A stretch of DNA of 64,000 nt from contig JAEVLN010000008.1 of NCBI GenBank assembly GCA_018350325.1, positions 2,747,794-2,811,793 of the forward strand, written 5' to 3'. A program made the position numbers and the translations under genes. The stretch's first letter is position 1. Each line of letters starts with the position of its first letter. The notes beneath the pieces were generated by a model. It did not search any database. It saw nothing but the letters and a program-made list of their open reading frames with translations, and was not told the DNA's origin. This document shows positions 20,492-32,849 of this stretch, piece after piece. Origin of the DNA: Globodera rostochiensis. Lineage: Eukaryota > Nematoda > Chromadorea > Rhabditida > Heteroderidae.

Positions 20492-22799
20492 TCACTCGGC
20501 CATCGACTCCACCTGAACAGTGCTCCCTTCCCCTCCGCTTCTTCTCGCCAACTCCTTTTTCTCTGCATCCTCAGTCCTCTTTTCCCTCTCATTTCCGACT
20601 GGTTCCTTTTCCTCTCCGTCTTTGTTTGCGTTCATCTTCCCCTGTCCCTCCACCATTTTGGTCAACTCCTCTCCGATGACGTCCGCCATGTCTGCGCCGC
20701 TTCTCTCTTCTCTACTCAGATCAAAAAATATCGTCAAGTGCCGGTCCCAATGGATAGACAACAAAAAGGCCATACAAAGCGTGTCCTGAAGGCACAACTT
20801 CCGCAATTGATGCTGGCGATCCTATAAATAAATAAATTTAGAGAATATCGGAAGCGCCTGAACTCATCAAATTAAACCCTACCAAAATGTGAAAGCTTTT
20901 CGGGGGGACTCTCAATGGTTGTGGCGGCTGCGTTTGCTGTTGTTGGTCTCCTGCTCCTTTTCCACTGCTTGTTCTAGTCGAATCTCCTGAGTTTTGACGC
21001 GAGAGTTGGAGAAGGAATTCGCCAATATGTTCCATTGTTATTTCGGAGGGTGCGCGGACAAAGTGGGAACAGTGCATTTGGGCGGGGACGGGCCCAGACG
21101 AAAGGAGTAATTTGCTCGGGGCCAACTCCACCTCAATCTCATCTCCCCTTCGGCACATTTCTTCTGCCTAAATGGAAAAGAACTCCTTGGCTAGAAAACC
21201 GAAAAAAAGAGGAGGAGGTGCCCCCAGCACTGAAATTGTCAAACCAAAATGGGAAAGGCATAAAATTCCGTTGCAAAATATTGGTCCAAAAGAGATTCAA
21301 ATTACCATTGCTTCTATCGTTAGAAGATCAACACACTCTTCGGATGATGAACATCTTGATCTCGTTTGGTCATTGGGCTGTTGGTGGGGTTCATCCATGA
21401 CAGAGCGAACCGTTGACGGATTAGACAGCTCGTCGGACGATAAATCCGCTGACACTGTTGAGTCGGTACTTATATCAGATGAGTCATCGCTGCTTGTATC
21501 TAAATTTGGGGTTTTTTTTTTGTGTTTCTTAGTATCCGCTAATGTTTTTTAACACCACTGGAAGTGTCAGACTCGTCCGAGCTCGAAAACGTCGTATTTG
21601 TTGCGGGAATTTGCTGATTGTGGGGACGATCTCCGCCACCGACGGGCGAGTCGACTTCCATCGCTTCGACTAAAGTCAGCGGCACAACCACCTGCTCCAC
21701 CATGTCTCCGCTGGCACTCTCGGCACCCGCAGGGGGCGACTGTCCCTCGCCTCCACCGTTGTCCATTGAGGAGCTCGCCGGCGGAGTTGCGACGTTCGAG
21801 TTTGAATCCACAATCATTTTTGGCGGGCGCCGCCTTCGTTCTAAAACTCGTAGATAATGCGCTTAATGACCCGACTTTGGAACCTTTCGCAAAGTGAACG
21901 GCTAAATAGAAGCAAATCCCGGAAAAGCACAGAGTTTTTCGAGGGCGGCCCATTTCGGACCCATTAAGGCTCCTTTTGCCCACATGAACCTACTTTCATA
22001 GTCGTAAGAGCCTTGTACGCGTTGTTTCCGATACGCCGCCTGCGCTTTGATTCCCTCCTCAATGCTTTTCTGTAATTAATTCGGTTCATTTGTAAATATT
22101 AGACAAAAAATAACCTGAAGAGCCGCAACATTGCTTTGTTCTTGGAAAAACTGCATAGACGCATTCTGAACTGACGGAAATCAACATTCGACAAAAAACT
22201 CAATTGAAAACTGACAAGTTCTGCATCATAAAATTTCCGGTCTGGCCAAATCTGAACAAACAATATTTTATTTTAGTATAATACAATGCCAACGCTTGTT
22301 TTGAAGGCATATTAATCAAAACTGCACGGGCGCTTGCTTCAACACAATTTTTTTTATTAAAAAGACAAACTTTGCTAATCAGAAAATCAAAGTTGGGGTC
22401 CGGCCTTAACGAGCGCTTGGAGACGATTTTTTTCCGACACGTCGGGCATTCCTTGTTGCCTCGCATCAGTGCCGTTGTTATGCACTCAGAGCAAAAGCGA
22501 TGCAGACATTCCTGATTGGGTAAGACGTGATCAGAATATAATACATTCGACACCTTCGTGGTCATTGTACAGGTCAGCAGATCCAAGCAAATCGGACAGC
22601 ACAACTCCGTGGACAGTGTCCTTACAGTCACTTTGATTTTTGTATCGTCGCTAATCATTTTGTGCGGCTTTCGAATCTAAAAGAAAAATAGTGACGAAAA
22701 AAAAATATAAATTTGTACTTTGTCATATTTGCTCAGTTCCAATGTTTTTCCGCCAGTTACTGTGTCCGTTGTATTTGGTCCCAACAATCCGTTGTTCAT
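20492..22799 (-). CDS. RING1/RNF2-like E3 ligase of Polycomb complex 1
   Basis: Exons on minus: 22799-22719, 22676-22554, 22511-22371, 22251-22216, 22165-22115, 22069-21994, 21840-21556, 21499-21306, 21167-20883, 20821-20492, about 520 residues, all phases agree. C3HC4 [35 protein letters not shown], then [20 protein letters not shown] and [16 protein letters not shown], nearly identical to RING1/RNF2. The upstream [12 protein letters not shown] and downstream [16 protein letters not shown] also match RNF2. The C-terminal RAWUL-like domain begins [13 protein letters not shown] and ends around [11 protein letters not shown]. The family mono-ubiquitinates histone H2A in PRC1. Between RING and RAWUL is a Ser/acidic linker of roughly 200 residues, much longer in disorder than in vertebrates, and the Glu/Lys-rich tail after RAWUL is also extra. 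C. elegans counterpart would be spat-3 (inference). Confidence 0.92.
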
Positions 22800-24581
22800 T
22801 TTTTGATACAACCTTAAACTTAGTAAAGAGTTTAATAAAAATACGAAGTTTTTATTTGCATTACAAAATCTTCGCCGTTAAGATTTTTGTCCGCTTTGGG
22901 TCACATTGCCAAATGGCTTTTAATTATTGGCGTTTTGTGTACAAATAAATGAATAAATGCCAATTCAATTTTTACGGGCGCTTGACAACTCAAACAGATG
23001 CGGTTATTGGCAACGAAAACAAATTCTTCAAACCGACCAATCCGATTGATTCCCTAAAAGGCTTTCTAACAGTAAATATAGGGACTAAGAAGAATGCCCA
23101 GTTTGAAAACACACCATTTTGCATTTTTGACAAGTATGTAATTACCTAATCAAAAGTTTTACTAATTTCTCTTTTTAGTGAATTTTAGGTTATTTTTCGT
23201 GACAATTTTGAAGCTTTCAACTGTACTCTGTAACTCGGAATGGCAGTCTGTACCTGTACAAAAGATACAGACGACCGAGGGAGGCCCTTTCCTTTTTTTA
23301 AAGATTTGTCCTTATTTGAGGTTGGTGTCCTTTATTTGCTTTTAACTTATCGCAGCCCTATTGCGCTCTTAATTGTTTTGCTCAATTTATGTAACACAAC
23401 TTTTTTTACCATTCATGTTATGTTTTGTCACGGTGGGTGATCTTTTGATTCGCAAGACTTACACAAAATAAAGCTGATATTAGAGATTTCTAGCTTCAAT
23501 GTTGATTGATTCAGGGATTACATTTTTTTTTTGTAGGATTTTCATTGTCAGATTTCTTTCTACCAATTGATTTATTCATCACCGTCCGTCCATTTATCGT
23601 CATTTCACCATTCGTTCGTTGCTGTCGACAACAAACGACGCACGCACACATTCAAACGAACATTTGTCGTTGCTTGGTTAGATGGGAGTGGGTGAAGACG
23701 ATGGTTGGGTGTGGCGTGTGTCCTTTTGCTCCTCCTTTCCTTTCCTTCCCTTCCCTCTTGTTCTTCCTTCCCCTGTGTTGTTTGTGTGCATCGATTCCTC
23801 CTTCTTTCGAGGGCTCTCACCATCGGTACCAGCAGTCGGTCTTCGTCCCCAACCTTCTCCCTTCATTCTACTTTTCTGCCGTGAGGCGTCAACTCCGCAA
23901 CGATTGACGACGACACCTCCAATATTCTCTCATTCATTGGCTTTGACTTCCAATCTCGCACGAACGCATCGTAATTTCAATGTTTGAGCGGATGAAATTC
24001 TAAAAATAACATCACACAAAAACAGTACAGCCTTCAATTCTGATGAGCAGAAAATATGGCCGAATGTGGTGACCAAAGGATGATAATGATGAATTAAGGG
24101 GAAAGAAGAATAGAGTGATATGGTGGACTCCAAGTTCAAGGAGGCATGGACGGACTCCAACCTCACCCCAATCCGATTGCATTGCCAGAACGACTGCCCC
24201 TTGCTCTTCCAACACAGCCCATTCCCTCACCATCCTTCTGTTTGCCTCACACACTCCAATTTCTTCATCATCATAAAATTCACCCCCTTTCACCTTTATC
24301 ATCGTCATTGACTTCGTCCGTCCAGCACACCAATGTCAGTCACCACAGCCATCAGCAGGCAGCCATTTGTCCATCCATCCCAACTTCACATTCATTCATC
24401 CTTCCATCGATTCCCAGCATACAAAAACAAAATGCACCATTCTTTCAATTCATCTCAATGCGAATAAATGTCCCTTGCTGGTTTCTTTTAACCTAACGCT
24501 ATTTCAGCTATTAACGGGACAATTACGTAATCAAACTAATAAATCACACCAACAAAACATAACGACGACTGACATTAGACG
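22800..24581. other. Intergenic upstream of zinc-finger gene
   Basis: 1.8 kb between head-to-head genes. AT-rich to about 23500, then pyrimidine-rich tracts (about 23710-23830). A 66-codon reading frame at 22949-23149 ends at a GTATGT donor-like site but has no partner exon. No supported gene. Confidence 0.45.
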
Positions 24582-27500
24582 ATGTTTAGTCAGGGCCAAG
24601 GCGTGCTGACGCCCCATATGGTGCAAATGCAGCAGCGTTTGATGGGGAATCGACCCCAAAGAACGGGGTCAGCCTTCTTCGGTTCTGGAGAGGTGGAGAT
24701 GGTGAGTGAAGGCTGGGTTGGGTTGTGTGAATTACGGAACCAAACATTCTACCTGCAGACGAATTCCGCGATGGACCTCAACGACCAATACCAAATGGGA
24801 ATGTCACAGCGAAATTTTGGCACATTTGGACAACAAAATCATATGATGACCGGCTTCTCGAATCGTCCTACTGCTGCCGATATGGGCAACTTCCCCGTTA
24901 TGATGGGACAGAACTGTAGCGTTGGTCAAGTGGGAATTGGCGCTGGTGGGTCAGCGACGGCGAACGGAGGATTCATCGGCAGTTTGGGAACTCGCATGTC
25001 GATATTCAAGTGTCCGGAGTGCGGCATTGTGAAGAATTCGAATGAAGAGCTGGAGGTGAGTGTTGAGATACAAGCAAAAACACTTACAGGACTAGTCCAG
25101 CGTGCCAGAGGTTTCGTCTCAGAATATTTGCTCGCTAAATGTGTGTACAGAGCTCTAATCAGTCGGGTCTTTCAGATTCACATCAAGACGGAGCATCTCG
25201 GCTGGCTGCCCTTCCAATGTCCCATTTGCACCGCTTTGCGTGCTTCCGACCTTCAGATGCGCGAGCACATTCACTCTCACCACAAAAAAAATGAGAATAA
25301 GGTTGTCACACGTTTGTCTGTGAGACTCACTATGCTAAGTTAAATGAGAGCACTTCAGTACATTTACGTGGACAACCCGCATGCCAAAGGACTGCTGCAG
25401 GAAATGATCGACAGAGCTTTGTTTGGTGCTTCGCAATATGTCCAGCAGATGGCTCGTCGAGGGGGCGGGGCGTTGGGAGGTTGTTATTTAGTCCTACGCT
25501 TCTAATAAATTGCTCACTAAAAAAACTGAATATGTTAAAATTGTACATGAAAAAGGGAATTTAGGTCAATTTGGAAGTGCACAACACCAGGCCAAGCGTC
25601 CTCGCATGGACACCCAAAACACTGGAAGCGACCGACGAATTAACTCCGCTGTTAAACGGTTCAAATTACTAAAATAACATCGTGCTATTTGATTTATAAA
25701 AAATATATTTTTGCCGGAAAATGGTTAAAACTGCAGAGTTGTGGATGAGGTGACATTGTCGCGAAACCAGGCGCAGAAGTCCTTGGCAGCAGCCTCCAAA
25801 AATGATGTTAATCAGCAGGCGGAAGACGGCGGAGGGCGTGGGAGTGAGGGGAGTGCCACTGAGCAGCAGAAACAGAGCCAAAGTGAGACAAACACCGTTG
25901 ACGAGGAGACTGACGCTCAGCTGTCGAATATTTTTGGCCGCAAGGTCAAATCGGAGTTCGACATGGCCGCGGGCTGTTCTCCCGACACTTTGGTGGTACC
26001 CGACGAGGACGAAGACAACCTTCCGGACGACAACAGCCACCAGATGAACGCACTGCAGAACGTGTCTGCGATGTTCTCCGCCAGCGGTGGGAGCAATTCC
26101 CACGCAATGGGCAGCGGTGGTGTTCACAATCTGCGGAACAGCGCAATAGGAGGACAACAGCAGCTCGTGCAGAATGCAAGCTTCTACAGACGCGTTGTGC
26201 GCAATAGACCCGGACCAATGTAAACGCTTTTATGTTTCGTCAGGGAAAAAATGTGGGGGAGGGGGGGACACGACGACGATATAATGTTTTGTGGGAAACC
26301 GGTGGGGAACGTTTGTCGGACTTGTGACATTCTCAGGACCTCCAAAAAACGCGTTTTGGGATTGTGTCGTGACTGTGAAAAACCGATCACTGCTGGCGCT
26401 CGTCAAATGCACATGTTTTACCATCTTGGCAAGGACGCAAACGTAATTTTGCCATTTTGACTTAAATTAATGGCTGCGCATTTCTTTCAGACTTATCGTT
26501 TTCGGTGCAAACATACGGGATGCAAAGTGCAGCATTATCGAAAGGACCAGATGGAAAACCATCAGTCGAAGGCGCATGGAAAAGTTGACACTGAAATGAT
26601 GGAGGACAGAAGCATGGAGCTGTACAATTTGGTCCAGGTCAGAATTGGCATGCGTTTTTAAACAATTTTCCCCAATTATTTTTTTCTTTAAGCAAATGTC
26701 ACAGAAACTGTTGGGCACCACGGGGAACACTCCCGGGCCGTCTGCACCGGAGGCGCAGCTGATTTATGAGCAGCAAATGCGGGAGATGGAGGCCAACCTC
26801 GGGGTGAGAAAGCGGCGAAGGGTACGTCTTCTTTTGTTTTTTTTAATATGATTCTTCACGAATTTGTGTTTTAGCCCGAATACTTTGGCAACAATCTTCC
26901 ATCCAACAACACCGTCTCCCGTTCTTCCGGTCTGCCAATTTATGACTCGGCCAACCGCCGTGTGGAGGATTTGGAGTGTCGTCTGTGCAACAAATTTATT
27001 CTTAACCGCATCAAGGGCTTCCACATCCTTTGGCATCTGAACACGGACCTCGGCATCGTTCGTTACGGCTGCAAATATTGCAACTTCAAGCACGACCGAC
27101 CCCAATCGGTGGCTGCACACGGGATTCGAGAGCACTCTGATGAGGCGGCATGCGAGGATTTGCTCTACAACTTCGAGGACGAGCTCAAGTCGATGTCCAA
27201 GGCATGCTTCGGAGTGGAGCGTTTGTTCGAGAAGGAAATCCGTCGACGCAACAGACTGGTCAGCGCAATTAGTGGAACAATATGCTTAATTAGCTAACAT
27301 ACTTGGCAACAGAAAGAGTCAGCACTGATTTTAACAAAACTCCTCTCAACGAATTTAAGTCTAGATTTTTGAGATTCAACTGATTTAAGGAACGTTTTGC
27401 GCGTTGTTCGACTGCGAATTCACCGGGCGGACGCGTTGAGGACGATGACAATTCTCAGCATGGGAGCAACGACACCAAGCAGTCGCAGCAACTCACTCGC

Positions 27501-28940
27501 CGTCGTTCTCAGCAACATATTATGAATCTGAAGGTTCCGCTGAAGTCCGAAAGCGCTGCGGATCGCGACTGGACTCCAAAGGAGCCGGTGAGAAAGCGAC
27601 GGAGTGGAGCTCGTCGTTTCTTCGGATCGAGGTGAGCGTTTGTTGGGGGATTTGGTACGGGAGTCTAACTTACTATATATGTGGGACTTTGGCAGTGTTT
27701 GGTTTCAACTTGTTTCAGGGGCAGGAAGCCAATGTCGCGGAAGGCGCGCGATGTGATGGTCAAACTGAGGGAGGTTAGCATGCGACTTGGCGGTGCACAA
27801 TACTTCAAAAAGCGCAGCAATGAGGCGATTCCCTGCGAGGTCAGTTTGATTAGTCCATGAGCTTTGTTTATGTGTTTAGATTTGGTAAACCAAACCTTTC
27901 AGAAGTGTGGCAAACTTGTCATTAATCGACTGTCGGATCACGCTTACTCGCACATGGAGCACTGTGATTTGTTCCGTTGTCAGCAGTGCGAGTTGGTTAG
28001 GGATAACAGATTTGGTCGAAACTGATTTTGATTTTTGCGTTGATAGGGTCACTATTCGCGTGAGACCATTGTTCGTCATTTGAAGGACTTCCACAATTCT
28101 CACGAAGCTCCGATGGACAATCGACTTCGTTTTGCACAGGTAAACAAACTTACCGTGTGCCAAAAACACGAATCGGTGTTTGGCTAATCGAATGTTTTGC
28201 TTAAGGAGATAAAGGATTCCATCCGCGAGTGCTATCCTCGCCTTTTCATAGACGCGCCAATTCCGACGAAAGAAGTAAAACAGACGGGGCGGTGAAGAGA
28301 AATTCAATTGAAATTTGGCGTTTAGGACATCGAAAAGTTGAGGGAGAGTCTGAATCTGAGCGATCAAGTGTTGGTTTGCGAGAAGGATGAAGATGAGGAA
28401 GGGGAACATGTGGAGGACGAGGACGGGGAGCTGTTCAAGGACCAGACCAATGAGGACGGAGAGGGAAACGAGGAGAAAGAATTGGAGGACGATGCAGAAC
28501 AACAGGTGGGGGAAGAAACCAGCCAAATGGGGGGCAAGCTGATTGATTGTGCGTAGTGATTGCTGTCCAATTCCCATTTTCAGTCGGCCGTTAATGACGA
28601 GGAGGAAGGGGAGGTGATTTGCGAGGAGGAGGAGGACGAAGATGGGCAACTTGCGGATGAAGATGAGGAGGAAGAGGTGGTGGCAGAGCGAGGGAAGAAG
28701 GAGGAGGAGTCCGGCAAGTATGAGGAAGAGGAGTATTATGAAGAAGAAGACGACGATGAGGAGGAGGAAGAAGAAGAAGAGGGAGAGGACGACGTGGGCG
28801 ATGACGACTACGAGGAAGAGTACATCCCCCCGGAAGAACAACGCGCAAGAAGCTCAGCAAAACAGCAGAGAAAGAACGATGATGGGAACGACGGGGAACA
28901 CCAGAGACTGAAGAGGGGCAGAGGTGCGGGAACTGAGTGA
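24582..28940 (+). CDS. Large multi-zinc-finger protein with acidic C-terminus
   Basis: Seventeen in-phase exons: 24582-24701, 24759-25055, 25176-25301, 25359-25479, 25565-25658, 25737-26219, 26244-26442, 26491-26637, 26693-26821, 26875-27258, 27390-27631, 27719-27839, 27903-27995, 28047-28139, 28206-28274, 28326-28505, 28584-28940. N-terminus is Gln/Met/Gly-rich. Then come four Cys2His2-like pairs: FKCPECGIVKN with FQCPICTALRAS; VCRTCDILRTS with RCKHTGCKVQHY; CRLCNKFILNRIKGFH with YGCKYCNFKH; CEKCGKLVINRLSDH with FRCQQCELGHYS. The His residues sit in HIKTEH, HNSH and similar ends. Basic patches (VRKRRSGARR) and a roughly 150-residue Glu/Asp tail follow. It is likely a nuclear DNA- or RNA-binding protein; I do not recognise a named orthologue. 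Exon 6 to 7 requires a 24-bp intron (26220-26243); otherwise the frame stops at TAA 26221 and a second gene starts just after. Confidence 0.75.
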
Positions 28941-29216
28941 GGGCGTTGGCTCTGGAAGAATGAAGGGTAAGATGAATGACGCGAAAGACCTTTTTGAGTT
29001 TTAATCATCTTTTATTTTTTCATTCTTACGATGTAAAGACAAAACTAATATCCATCCGTAAGGTTGTTGCTAATTAATTCATTCTTTCTTCTGCTCTTGT
29101 TTTTGTAAACGCCTTTAACTCCAAACGATTTGCATTTTTTACACGTTATAATAATCGTTTTGTCGATGACAAATAAAAGGCATAAAATGTAAGCGTTTCA
29201 CAACTCTTTTTTACGA
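28941..29216. other. Convergent 3' gap
   Basis: 276 bp between converging genes, AT-rich, with an AATAAA at 29172-29177 on the plus strand that could serve the zinc-finger gene. Otherwise nothing seen. Confidence 0.5.
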
Positions 29217-30987
29217 TCAAAATATACAGAAAAATGCTTCAGCAATTGGAAATGAGAAGTAAAAAAGTGCAAATAATGGCATTATCTTGCCGATAGTTGT
29301 AAGGGAACCAATCCCATTGCTGGCGAAAGTCGTTGAAGCATTTACTTTTGTGGTTACCGGAATGACCCCTCCGGCATTGTACTCCAATTGACTTCCCGGA
29401 CTGGGACTGATCGCCCCAGGGGATTGGCTGGTCAGTGCCATTTCTGACGCTGCCGCCGCCGTTGACGGCGTTGGGCCGCCCCCTCCAGAAAGAACCGAGT
29501 TCGTCCACTGTTGGGCGTACGTCAGCGGAAAGATGCTGGCCCGAGTAGTCACCTGCCGGGGACATTTACACGCCAATCAGTTTATGATTGGATCTCTGCA
29601 ACGGTTTAGGGAAAGGGGAGAACATCTCCAACAGTTTGCCCGAGTCTGCTGCAGCCGGTTCAAGTACTGCTAGGTAGCCCGGTGATTTCTAGCTACTGCT
29701 CTTATCGCTCCGGCTATTTCGGAGTCTCTCACCGTGTAGATGAATCCCGCAATTGGCGTGGCACCCAACAAATTGGCCATGCCCTTCCCGTCACTGCTCC
29801 CAAACATCGCCTGCTGCAATTTACCATCGCTGGCCGCCATTGATCGGTCGATGTCCTCGGAAAGATTGGCCATCGGAACGACTGTATGGAATACGGCCAG
29901 AACGTGTTGACGACGATCTTTTCGAGGAGGGAAAGGGGGGGGGGGAGTTTAACAGCATTCTATTTGGACATTCGAATTATGAAAAAGACCAAATAGACAA
30001 CAAAAATAAGGTTCACTCACAGGCCAAACTTGCCGGCACAAAACCACTTCCGATTGCCTGGGCATAGCCGCGCGGGAAGCGATCGTTCTGTGCCCCTAAG
30101 TCCAACTGAGCGATGCCAAAGGAGGAATAATCGAAGTAAAGTTGGAGTGCCGACGGGGAGGTGAGTTGATCTGTCTTTGTGGGACAATTTCGGTCGCCCG
30201 GGGCACAAGGGAAATTTGAAACTTTCGACAGAAATTTTAGGTTAAATTATTTAAGTCAGAAAGTGGCGGCAAAGGTCGGAGTTCCTTCCCCTCCATAAGA
30301 TGCGCTCACTTATGGCCACCAGAATGTGCAGGAAGCCGCCGTTCTTCGGCACTTCCGTGTCAAATTCGATGCCTTCCAATCGGATGTAATTGGCCGACTC
30401 GGAATTGTCGAAAGGCAACAGCGAAATGTCCGCTCCGTTTCCATCCACGGCGATTACTTTGGCGCTTTGTTCGTCCCGCACAAACACTCGCCGCAACGTC
30501 GCTTTAGGCACTTTTGGAAACACTGCCGGGGCCAACCCCAACTCCAGCAGCCCTAAGGGGAAGAAACAGTCTGTCGTTGTACGGATGGACTCCGATGTCC
30601 CCCCCCTTCCGCCCATTAACTCACACTCTCTGATGCCCATCCCCCCAATTTCACAGCAAATCCACCGCACTCTCTGCCCGGGCCTCATTTCTCCAATTTT
30701 GTTCTGTACTCCATCGCTCTCCAATGCCATCCGACACTTGTACAGCGCCGGGCAAGAATAAGTGGCATTGGGATCACATGGAGTGGCATCGAAATAAGTG
30801 CCATTGTTGGGACATCGCCACTGGGGTTGGGAGGAAGGGAGTTGGGCTGAAGCGGAGGGGAAGGGGAAACGTTCCGATAGCGGGGGGGGGGGGGAGACTT
30901 GCCGGGAAGGCAGAGATGGAGAAGAGTGAGGAAGAAGCAGAGAAGAGGGATGGAAGAGGAAGAAAGTGACCGATCGGAAGCGATCAT
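29217..30987 (-). CDS. Secreted, probably GPI-anchored protein, unknown
   Basis: Exons on minus: 30987-30871, 30820-30310, 30221-30021, 29881-29733, 29552-29217, phases agree, about 437 residues. The signal peptide core is SIPLLCFFLTLLHLCL. A Cys-rich start follows (WRCPNNGTYFDATPC, TYSCPALYKC, WICCEIG) with N-glycosylation sites. The middle has LRRVFVRDEQSAKVIAVDG and YIRLEGIEFDTEVPKNGGFL, then FPCAPGDRNCP. The C-terminus is Ser/Thr/Pro-rich and ends in a hydrophobic run (MPLFALFYFSFPIAEAFF), as in GPI-anchor signals. The poly-C run after the signal peptide does not break the frame, because the next intron (30870-30821) restores it. Family not recognised; surface or extracellular role inferred. 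Confidence 0.7.
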
Positions 30988-31847
30988 CCCCTCCAATTCC
31001 GATCGGAGTGGATGAAGTGTCTATGGCGGATGAATATGAATGGATTGTGGGGGGGGGGGTGGATGAAGAGTAGGGAGAGTCGGATGATTGAATGAATGGC
31101 TTGGATCTTTCAGTCTGCAGAGGCAGCCCTCTCTTTATCGATCCAGTGGTCTCTCCATGGAAGAATATGGCCAAATAAAGCAAATATTGACAAAAAACAA
31201 TAGGATATTATGGATGGATATGGGATAAGTGATGGGACGGAAGTTGGCCAATTAGTGGGCGGATGGATGAAAGGATATTTGGCAACGTACAATTGGCGGG
31301 GGCGGGGGGAAGGAATGAATAATGGACACGGACGGACGAACCACCGGGCAACTTTGCCGGAGGGGGGGGGGGCGGCGGATTGGACGTTGTAAAGTTCGGT
31401 TTATAATTGAGCTTAATGGTAATAAAAGGCACGCCTTGGCCAATTGCACAAATGCGAGTGATCGAACGTTCACGCCGCTTCAACCCCAAAAAGCATTTAA
31501 AGAAGCGATCGCGCCCCCTGACACATTTTTGATCAGAAATGCTTCATCCTCTCGCGATTTATTTGTCCAATATCCGTTTGTCCGCCGCATCATCATCCTC
31601 CGTGTCCATAAACTATTCATTAATCTCACGCCCTCCCCCCCCCCTCCCCCTCCCCTCAGCCTATTCACCGTTCAGATGTTCTACAAATCTTCCTTCCATT
31701 TTTGATGCTCATAAATGATTCATCCCTCATTCAATTCATCATCTTCCCTTGGCCCAAACCGTGTGTTTATTCCTCTACACAAGATTCTTCCGTCCCGTCC
31801 TGTCCTCTTCCATTCCGCTGTTGCTCCCTTAAGCGTCGGATCGGTTA

Positions 31848-32780
31848 TTCCCCCCCCCCCTCCCCTCCCCGTCCCGTCGTCCACATCATCCGTCCCGTCC
31901 CCCCCCCCCCCTCCCCCCACCCTTTCTCCATTGTCGCCGTCGGCGTCGTCATTCTCCGATCCATCCCTCCGTTTCAATCGAATCGCTTCACTCCATTCAC
32001 CAGAAGCAAAGGCAAGGCAGATGTTTTGTCAACCCCTGCAAACATGTGATGGTTTTTCATTCAATGGCTTTCAAATTTTATCAAATTAATTCTCCGCCAC
32101 CAACTCCAATTACTTCCCTCCCTCCCCCCCCCCCCCCCCTCCCCCCTCCCTCCCCCCCCCTCTCCCCCTTCCCCCCCTTCCCTCCCGTCCTTCGCCGTTT
32201 CATTCGAACCCTCTCCCCTAATCTGTTCACATTCTTCCATCTAATTACCATTACCACGTTATTCGTCTCAATCTTCACTGATTTGCACTAATCTCCTCCA
32301 TGCCCATTCGGCCATCATCTTCTCCCATTCTTCCCCAATCGTTCTCCAATTTCTTTCGGCCATTCGCTTTATTCCCCGCTTATGCACCAATTCCATTCCC
32401 TCAAATCGTTTTCAGTCCCTCCCCCCATTCCCCCCCCCCCACCTCCCCTCCCCCCATTCCCCCCCCCCCCCTCCCCCCCCCCATTCCCCCCCCTCCCCCC
32501 CCCATTCCCCCCCCCCACTCCCCCCCCCCATTCCCCCCCCCCCCTCCCCCCCCCATTCCCCCCCCCTTCCCCCCCCCCCCATTCCCCCCCCCCTTCCCCC
32601 CCCCCCCACTCCCTCCCCCCATCCCCCCCCCCCTCCCCCCCCCATTCCCCCCCCCCCACTCCCTCCCGCCATTCCCCCCCCTCCCCCCCCATTCCCCCCC
32701 CCCTCCCCCCCCCACTCCCTCCCCCCCACTCCCTCCCCCACTCCCTTCTCTTCATCCCGCTCCCCCCCCTTTTGTCTGAG
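31848..32780. repeat. Poly-C / CCCATTCC tract block
   Basis: Clustered C runs of 6-16 with single T, A or ATT breaks (31848-31920, 32115-32180, 32415-32780). The last part repeats CCCCCCATTCCCCCC and CCTCCCCCC words irregularly. The complement is G-run rich on the strand carrying the secreted-protein gene. Confidence 0.85.
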
Positions 32781-32849
32781 ACCGGAATCATCTCCCCCCC
32801 TCCCCCTCCCTTTCTTGCACTTGTTCCGCAACTAGACAATTAATCGCAC

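Noticed and set aside
21172..21552. 126-codon plus-strand frame
   Set aside because: Antisense to RING1/RNF2 exons 8 and 9 whose phases and homology are clear.
22949..23149. 66-codon plus-strand frame ending at a GTATGT site
   Set aside because: No matching upstream or downstream exon and no recognisable family.
27876..28841. 321-codon minus-strand frame, very hydrophobic, membrane-protein-like
   Set aside because: It is the complement of the Glu/Asp-rich zinc-finger exons (GAG/GAA read backwards gives Leu/Phe/Val).
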